A stretch of 64,000 nucleotides of DNA from an uncultured Chitinophaga sp. (GTDB lineage Bacteria; Bacteroidota; Bacteroidia; Chitinophagales; Chitinophagaceae): positions 1-64,000 of the forward strand of contig NZ_CAMLHC010000014.1 of NCBI RefSeq assembly GCF_946479755.1, read 5' to 3'. Below are positions 62,923 to 64,000 of this stretch, piece after piece. Below the pieces are notes generated by a model. It had not been told where the DNA came from. It did no database searches and saw nothing but the letters and a program-made list of their open reading frames with translations. Each line of letters starts with the position of its first letter. Position 1 is the stretch's first letter. A program made the translations under genes and the position numbers.

Positions 62923-63171
62923 GTCCTGTCAGCTTCTTTTTTTGATCACGATAGACCCCAACAACAAAGCTCACGACTACTGCGGCATTGTAGTCTTCTA
63001 GTCATTCTTTGCTATTCTAGTCTATGAACCAAAGATTTTGAGATTAAATCCTAGAGACAATTCAAAATAGATATTTCGTATCTTAGTAAAAGCTGATTAA
63101 CCTGTATAAAGTACGGGAAAGAAATCGGGGTTATACAAAAGGAACTCAACTAAACGCTCAACTAAAAAACA
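62923..63171. other. intergenic region with repeat copy B
   Basis: No gene. It holds repeat copy B (63071-63136). Confidence 0.6.
63071..63136. repeat. 66-bp direct repeat, copy B
   Basis: Second copy of the repeat at 58628-58693, with four mismatches. It lies 73 bp from tRNA-Lys, at the right edge of the AT-rich segment. Confidence 0.75.
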
Positions 63172-63196
63172 AAACCCCGCGACTAGCGCGAGGTTT
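63172..63196 (-). terminator. terminator of tRNA-Lys
   Basis: Inverted repeat AAACCCCGCG / CGCGAGGTTT with one mismatch and a 5-nt loop. On the minus strand it is followed by TTTTGTTTTTT. Confidence 0.78.
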
Positions 63197-63208
63197 GTAA
63201 GTTGCTTG

Positions 63209-63281
63209 TGATCCCGCTGGGACTCGAACCCAGGGCCCATACATTAAAAGTGTATTGCTCTACCAACTGAGCTACGGAATC
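63209..63281 (-). tRNA. tRNA-Lys (anticodon UUU)
   Basis: On the minus strand the sequence folds into a full cloverleaf. The acceptor stem is GATTCCG / CGGGATC with one G-T pair, the D arm contains AGTTGGTA, the anticodon stem is ATACA / TGTAT with loop CTTTTAA (anticodon TTT, lysine), and the T arm is CTGGG TTCGAGT CCCAG. The discriminator base is A, and CCA is not encoded. Its 3' end faces the AT-rich accessory segment. Confidence 0.95.
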
Positions 63282-63358
63282 ATTTTCCCCTGAAGGGAGC
63301 GCGAAGGTAGTAAAAACATTTTCATCTCCAAAAAATATTCAGAAAAAATTTTTATTTC

Positions 63359-64000
63359 CTATAAATCTTTCAGCACCTGCACCGCCGCATGATACCCGCA
63401 CATGCCATGTACACCGCCACCCGGCGGCGTGGAGGCGGAACAGAGGTAGATGCCTTTGGCGCTGGTACGATAAGGCGATGCACTCAGTACCGGTCGGGTG
63501 AACAGCTGGCCGATATCAATAGCGCCTCCGTTGATATCTCCACCGATGTAGTTGGCGTTGTATGCCTGCATGTCCGCTGCGTTCATGACATGCCGGCCGA
63601 TGATGCGCTTTTTAAAACCCGGTGCAAAACGCTCTACCTGGTCCTCGATGATGGCAGTCATATCTGTGGTGTTACCATTGGGAACATGACAGTATCCCCA
63701 TGCGGTATGCTGCCCTTGCGGTGCACGCGTTTGATCGAACAGGCTCTGTTGGGCGAAAAGCACAAAGGGCTTTGGTGAGATCTCATTTTTCCAGTTGGTG
63801 CGTTCCGCCTGTGCAATTTCCGCAAAAGTATTCCCCAAATGAACAGTACCGGCTTGCCGGCATTCCGCATTGGTAAAAGGTACAGGCCCGTCGAGCGCCC
63901 AGTCAACTTTAAAAACGCCGGGGCCATAACGGTAACGACCTAACGCTTTTGCGTAACGGGTGCTTAACCGGTGCCCCGCCATGGAGAGAAGCTGCCGGGG
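63359..64000 (-). CDS. NAD(P)/FAD-dependent oxidoreductase, carotene-isomerase-like (5' end outside window)
   Basis: At least 214 residues, open to the window edge; the Met at 63982 is internal because the frame continues upstream in a family-like way ('PRQLLSMAGHRLSTRYAKAL'). The sequence 'YRYGPGVFKVDWALDGPVPF', 'NGNTTDMTAIIEDQVERFAP' and the C-terminal 'YLCSASTPPGGGVHGMCGYH' are typical of the phytoene-desaturase/carotenoid-isomerase-like flavoproteins (COG1233). The FAD Rossmann domain would lie beyond the edge. The reaction cannot be assigned. Confidence 0.88.
   Translation of the reverse strand, partial: PRQLLSMAGHRLSTRYAKALGRYRYGPGVFKVDWALDGPVPFTNAECRQAGTVHLGNTFAEIAQAERTNWKNEISPKPFVLFAQQSLFDQTRAPQGQHTAWGYCHVPNGNTTDMTAIIEDQVERFAPGFKKRIIGRHVMNAADMQAYNANYIGGDINGGAIDIGQLFTRPVLSASPYRTSAKGIYLCSASTPPGGGVHGMCGYHAAVQVLKDL

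Noticed and set aside
63209..63281. Direct repeat of the tRNA 3' end as an att site
   Set aside because: I looked for a second copy of the T-arm sequence to the left and did not find one, so insertion at the tRNA is only suggested by position.
1..64000. CRISPR arrays, transposases, integrases or rRNA
   Set aside because: None seen; no spaced short repeats, no DDE or recombinase motifs in the translated frames. Absence is by eye only.

Overview
The window comes from a Bacteroidota chromosome, most likely a Chitinophaga-like member of the Chitinophagaceae. This rests on gene content, since no database search was possible. The evidence is paired SusC/SusD genes, ECF sigma/FecR pairs controlling outer-membrane receptors that carry STN or carboxypeptidase-regulatory-like domains, LytS/LytTR two-component pairs, a type IX secretion sorting domain, many lipoproteins, and TAnnTTTG (-7) promoter boxes with no strong Shine-Dalgarno sequences. 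There is one tRNA (Lys, UUU). No rRNA, transposase, integrase or CRISPR array was seen.

Layout. 1-5.2 kb (minus strand): an ECF sigma/FecR/TonB-receptor locus rearranged by duplication. It has a sigma factor, an anti-sigma factor, a truncated STN-receptor remnant and an intact receptor that runs off the left edge. Three copies of one promoter-like motif precede FecR, the remnant and the receptor. 5.3-11 kb: small regulator loci, namely a MarR gene divergent from a DUF1772-like membrane protein, an XRE-pentapeptide fusion, an HxlR/AraC pair divergent from a SnoaL-like protein, a VOC protein and a DUF2461 protein. 11-16.3 kb: a pectate-lyase-fold protein, an exported protein of unknown function, a Polysacc_lyase-type lipoprotein and an MFS transporter. 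16.4-19 kb: a YdcF-like protein and a LytS/LytTR pair. 19.1-23.8 kb: a YD-repeat lipoprotein, then an ECF sigma/FecR/STN-barrel operon and a methyltransferase; sigma factor and methyltransferase share a distinctive promoter-like element. 24-28.9 kb: lipocalin-like and SDR genes divergent from an AraC regulator, an alpha/beta hydrolase, a Crp-like regulator and an MFS efflux pump. 29-34.2 kb: a second LytS/LytTR pair divergent from a TonB receptor and a DUF4249 lipoprotein. 34.2-38.5 kb: an AraC regulator divergent from a FAD monooxygenase, and a siderophore-type TonB receptor.

38.7-53.9 kb is a polysaccharide utilization locus. Six minus-strand genes with gaps of 13-57 nt run in transcription order SusC, SusD, a small lipoprotein, an enolase-superfamily enzyme, a family 8 polysaccharide lyase with a T9SS tail, and a propeller/HEAT/cytochrome c protein. 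A sialate O-acetylesterase-like gene is divergent from them across a 624-bp region carrying palindromes. A uronate-containing, acetylated polymer is the natural inference for the substrate.

54.5-58.4 kb holds a tyrosinase, a MerC-like membrane protein and a CxxCH protein, which look like a copper-enzyme unit. 58.4-63.2 kb is an AT-rich accessory segment bounded by a 66-bp direct repeat and lying beside tRNA-Lys. It carries unknown lipoproteins and, most interestingly, a two-TM abortive-infection-like protein followed by a HEPN-motif protein, a candidate defence pair. The window ends in the C-terminal part of a carotenoid-isomerase-like FAD oxidoreductase.
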